64,000 nucleotides of DNA from Secundilactobacillus mixtipabuli. Its GTDB lineage: Bacteria; Bacillota; Bacilli; Lactobacillales; Lactobacillaceae. Shown here piece after piece: positions 63,301 through 64,000 of the stretch; the stretch's first letter is position 1, and each line of letters begins with the position of its first letter. The stretch lies in assembly GCF_002217925.1 (NCBI RefSeq), contig NZ_BCMF01000001.1:62001-126000 (forward strand), in the 5' to 3' direction. The position numbers were made by a program, and so were the translations under genes. The notes beneath the pieces are model-generated. The model saw nothing but the letters and a program-made list of their open reading frames with translations. It was not told the origin of the DNA and ran no database searches.

Positions 63301-64000
63301 CAATCCGGTTAACATCTTTGTATTAATAACGGCGTTACCGTCTTCGTCCAGCAAGATGTTCCCGTCTTCATCTTGGGCGAGCGTCCCAATCATCCGGTTA
63401 GTCACCCCGTATTGCGCAGTTGATTGCACGGTCACGCTTTGTTTATCCGCTTGGACTAGTTGGGTATCTCCATCAAAATAAGTAGCCCCCATAGTAATCT
63501 GCGTGCCATTTATAATCGCTTGGTTAGCTGTCGAAAAGACGAATTTCTTGGCAACTGACAAACCATTAATGGGTGCTGTAAAGGAATAAATCAGCTGCGT
63601 ACCGTCTGTGCTAAGCGTTGGCGTAATCCCATCAATTGCTAAGTCGAGGCCATCGCTCAGTTTAAAATCCTGTGGCAAATCAATCACCAAACGCTGCTCA
63701 TTCATGGTTTGATTAATACCACTCACTGATAATTTCAAATTAAAATTAGCTGACTCACCCGCTTGAATCTCCGGTTCTTGAGCCGTTAAGTCGATATCGG
63801 CCTTTACAACACTGGCAGAAACGTCTGACTTAACCGCCTTAAAGGTGGTCATCCTGCTTTGCGCAACTGGTGCAGTAACCTGCTCAGGCGCTGGTAACTG
63901 TTCAGCGCTCTTCTGGCTAACTGCCGGATTGGTCGCATCATTAGACTGCTCAGATTGCGGTTGTTCCTCCACCGTCGTCTGATCAGCATCTGTTTCAGTC
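60355..64000 (-). CDS. Large LPQTxE-anchored, MucBP-containing surface protein (5' end beyond the window)
   Basis: About 1,215 residues visible with no stop up to the window edge, so the signal peptide end is missing. Long beta-rich repeats of adhesin type cover most of the chain, with IEYRDRSTNEIIAPSVTQQAVV and GYGFASQDVDAGTVDGDTENTTVTVFYD (MucBP-like) before a Pro/Thr/Asn linker (TPTNPTSPTGPTNPNNPT). The end is LPQTDEQQ, a hydrophobic stretch LGLLGLLMATILGVFG and VERNKRRER, a sortase site. LPQTxE is the form known from Lactiplantibacillus plantarum. Probably an adhesin or mucus-binding protein; specificity is unknown. Confidence 0.88.
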   Translation of the reverse strand, partial: TETDADQTTVEEQPQSEQSNDATNPAVSQKSAEQLPAPEQVTAPVAQSRMTTFKAVKSDVSASVVKADIDLTAQEPEIQAGESANFNLKLSVSGINQTMNEQRLVIDLPQDFKLSDGLDLAIDGITPTLSTDGTQLIYSFTAPINGLSVAKKFVFSTANQAIINGTQITMGATYFDGDTQLVQADKQSVTVQSTAQYGVTNRMIGTLAQDEDGNILLDEDGNAVINTKMLTGLPGDLLVYRVGISAPKSTLGQAYFKPGSTTSLKYLIPAGLSFVSVDNSTVTPVVQTSGGGQTLLTFNMTAPSLEDQLAATDNLFNAYFNIVLRINKDTKALTKLTTQSQVNATSINGESTTSKIANSTIQVSANAKTPITPTDGSVFVQYHWGPADGEGNLTKKIGNVDPTVYPNAQLAFLMQTGPEDFDYLDTEFPIYGRAITKYIATYNVDPHLNVDLMQVTAPSSYVEIPEQSIYGIQVPLVEQPVADVYVRYQDESDFETTPIMTDLTTTNGDVDMSQYVDNNRGVAQIQFVYKVHPQGLQTNTYFKMSPKAGYFGKVSNDFTVEIAGGNSAAWEDVIYSKDGAIVQGKIDGNNVITPSRRTGTDVHQYDDHGYLVAEGSADDTRAIYNQYMAPQTAEIVAPAENMPRVLNESLNLLNQQNGLATSGDNTLQVMVENNQASVQDFSGLKSYVFLPKGMTYTGTDSNVTAKQVDNGTMLTINWDATSLAPNDQNKLDLAVNIAPELKLQSVTPAVYSTVTEKDTVAPANLDPDSPSAVQMVPDSSDIDGNSDTANVFVLQQRLLLATDSNQIHVAATATNNAGETSMVVSTEIGQDAQYGLSFTPQSDGGLTDVTIIGTLPTVGDTAVTDPDQSRETTTAVTMTGPVVLPDAWQGLATVQYALAAAPDTYVDESAVSDFSQVVGFKLSYDGDSYLPTTDTSQLKVPVKMSLSAQKDQVAYMSFSVAANGLAATEGTKAGLISLGTGQTGPGIWVKSNTVTRTIEYRDRSTNEIIAPSVTQQAVVTQTSVIDPETGEVVPGEWVLTDGGWIAVKSPDLSAQGYGFASQDVDAGTVDGDTENTTVTVFYDKTTGPSTPTNPTSPTGPTNPNNPTNPTPPTTPQQPEVLPGRPDNNVVTGEQTTDPEQVTSNREQVNGSVDNGSQAGTATVSEAGQATNATAKTAVTLPQTDEQQTPLGLLGLLMATILGVFGVERNKRRER

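Overview
The window looks like a chromosomal segment from a low-to-mid G+C lactic acid bacterium of the family Lactobacillaceae. I base this on gene content: a D-xylulose/fructose-6-phosphate phosphoketolase, an LPQTxE-type cell-wall sorting motif at the end of a large surface protein, T-box leaders, an AmaP/DUF2273/Asp23 envelope-stress operon, a PatB/DUF3737 pair and CcpA-type cre sites. I cannot assign a species. I saw no rRNA, tRNA, CRISPR array, prophage or complete insertion sequence.

Layout. 1-8.5 kb: end of a FabK/nitronate monooxygenase-like gene, a short peptide deformylase paralogue, an FAD-linked D-lactate/glycolate oxidase, LytR, an APC amino-acid permease behind a Phe-rich leader-peptide attenuator, an EamA exporter and a GntR-ABC transporter operon. 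8.5-10.3 kb: a gene-free stretch with at least three candidate small RNAs. 10.3-16 kb: a hypothetical protein, a bacterial carnitine acyltransferase-like protein, two tandem secreted zinc metalloproteases and another RNA-rich gap. 16-28.5 kb: YaaA, TetR/ThrE, AI-2E transporter, cytochrome b5-like protein, T-box-controlled NhaC antiporter, three redox enzymes, AhpCF, and small membrane proteins. 28.5-35.9 kb: UvrA-like ABC protein, a decayed type I toxin-antitoxin locus, a split ABC-F resistance-type protein behind an attenuator, UppP behind a PHO-box-like array. 35.9-50 kb: PatB/DUF3737, butanediol dehydrogenase, SDRs, T-box-asnA, ArsC, tyrosine phosphatase, EamA exporter, MacB/FtsX-type ABC exporter. 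50-64 kb: phosphoketolase, a LytTR/DUF3021 pair with a nonsense codon, PepSY lipoprotein, ArsA-ArsD, the Asp23 operon, an apparently intact type I toxin-antitoxin locus, and a truncated LPQTxE surface protein.

The most notable signals are regulatory and non-coding. (1) A 26-residue leader peptide with five consecutive Phe codons sits before the APC permease, with mutually exclusive pairing segments and a terminator, which is classical ribosome-mediated attenuation and unusual in a group that mostly uses T-boxes. (2) At least six copies of a composite palindrome lie mostly between convergent genes; they keep linker and loop sequences but change both sides of each stem, so base pairing is preserved by compensatory changes. 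(3) Several putative small RNAs are visible, including one with three hairpins that all carry C-rich loops and a two-copy family with shared linkers. (4) Two homologous convergent toxin/antisense loci are present, one intact and one apparently dead. (5) An ABC-F gene is split by one extra copy of an 8-bp repeat.

Gene starts were chosen by Shine-Dalgarno spacing, so several differ from the longest open frame. All functional calls rest on motif recognition by eye; no database search was possible.
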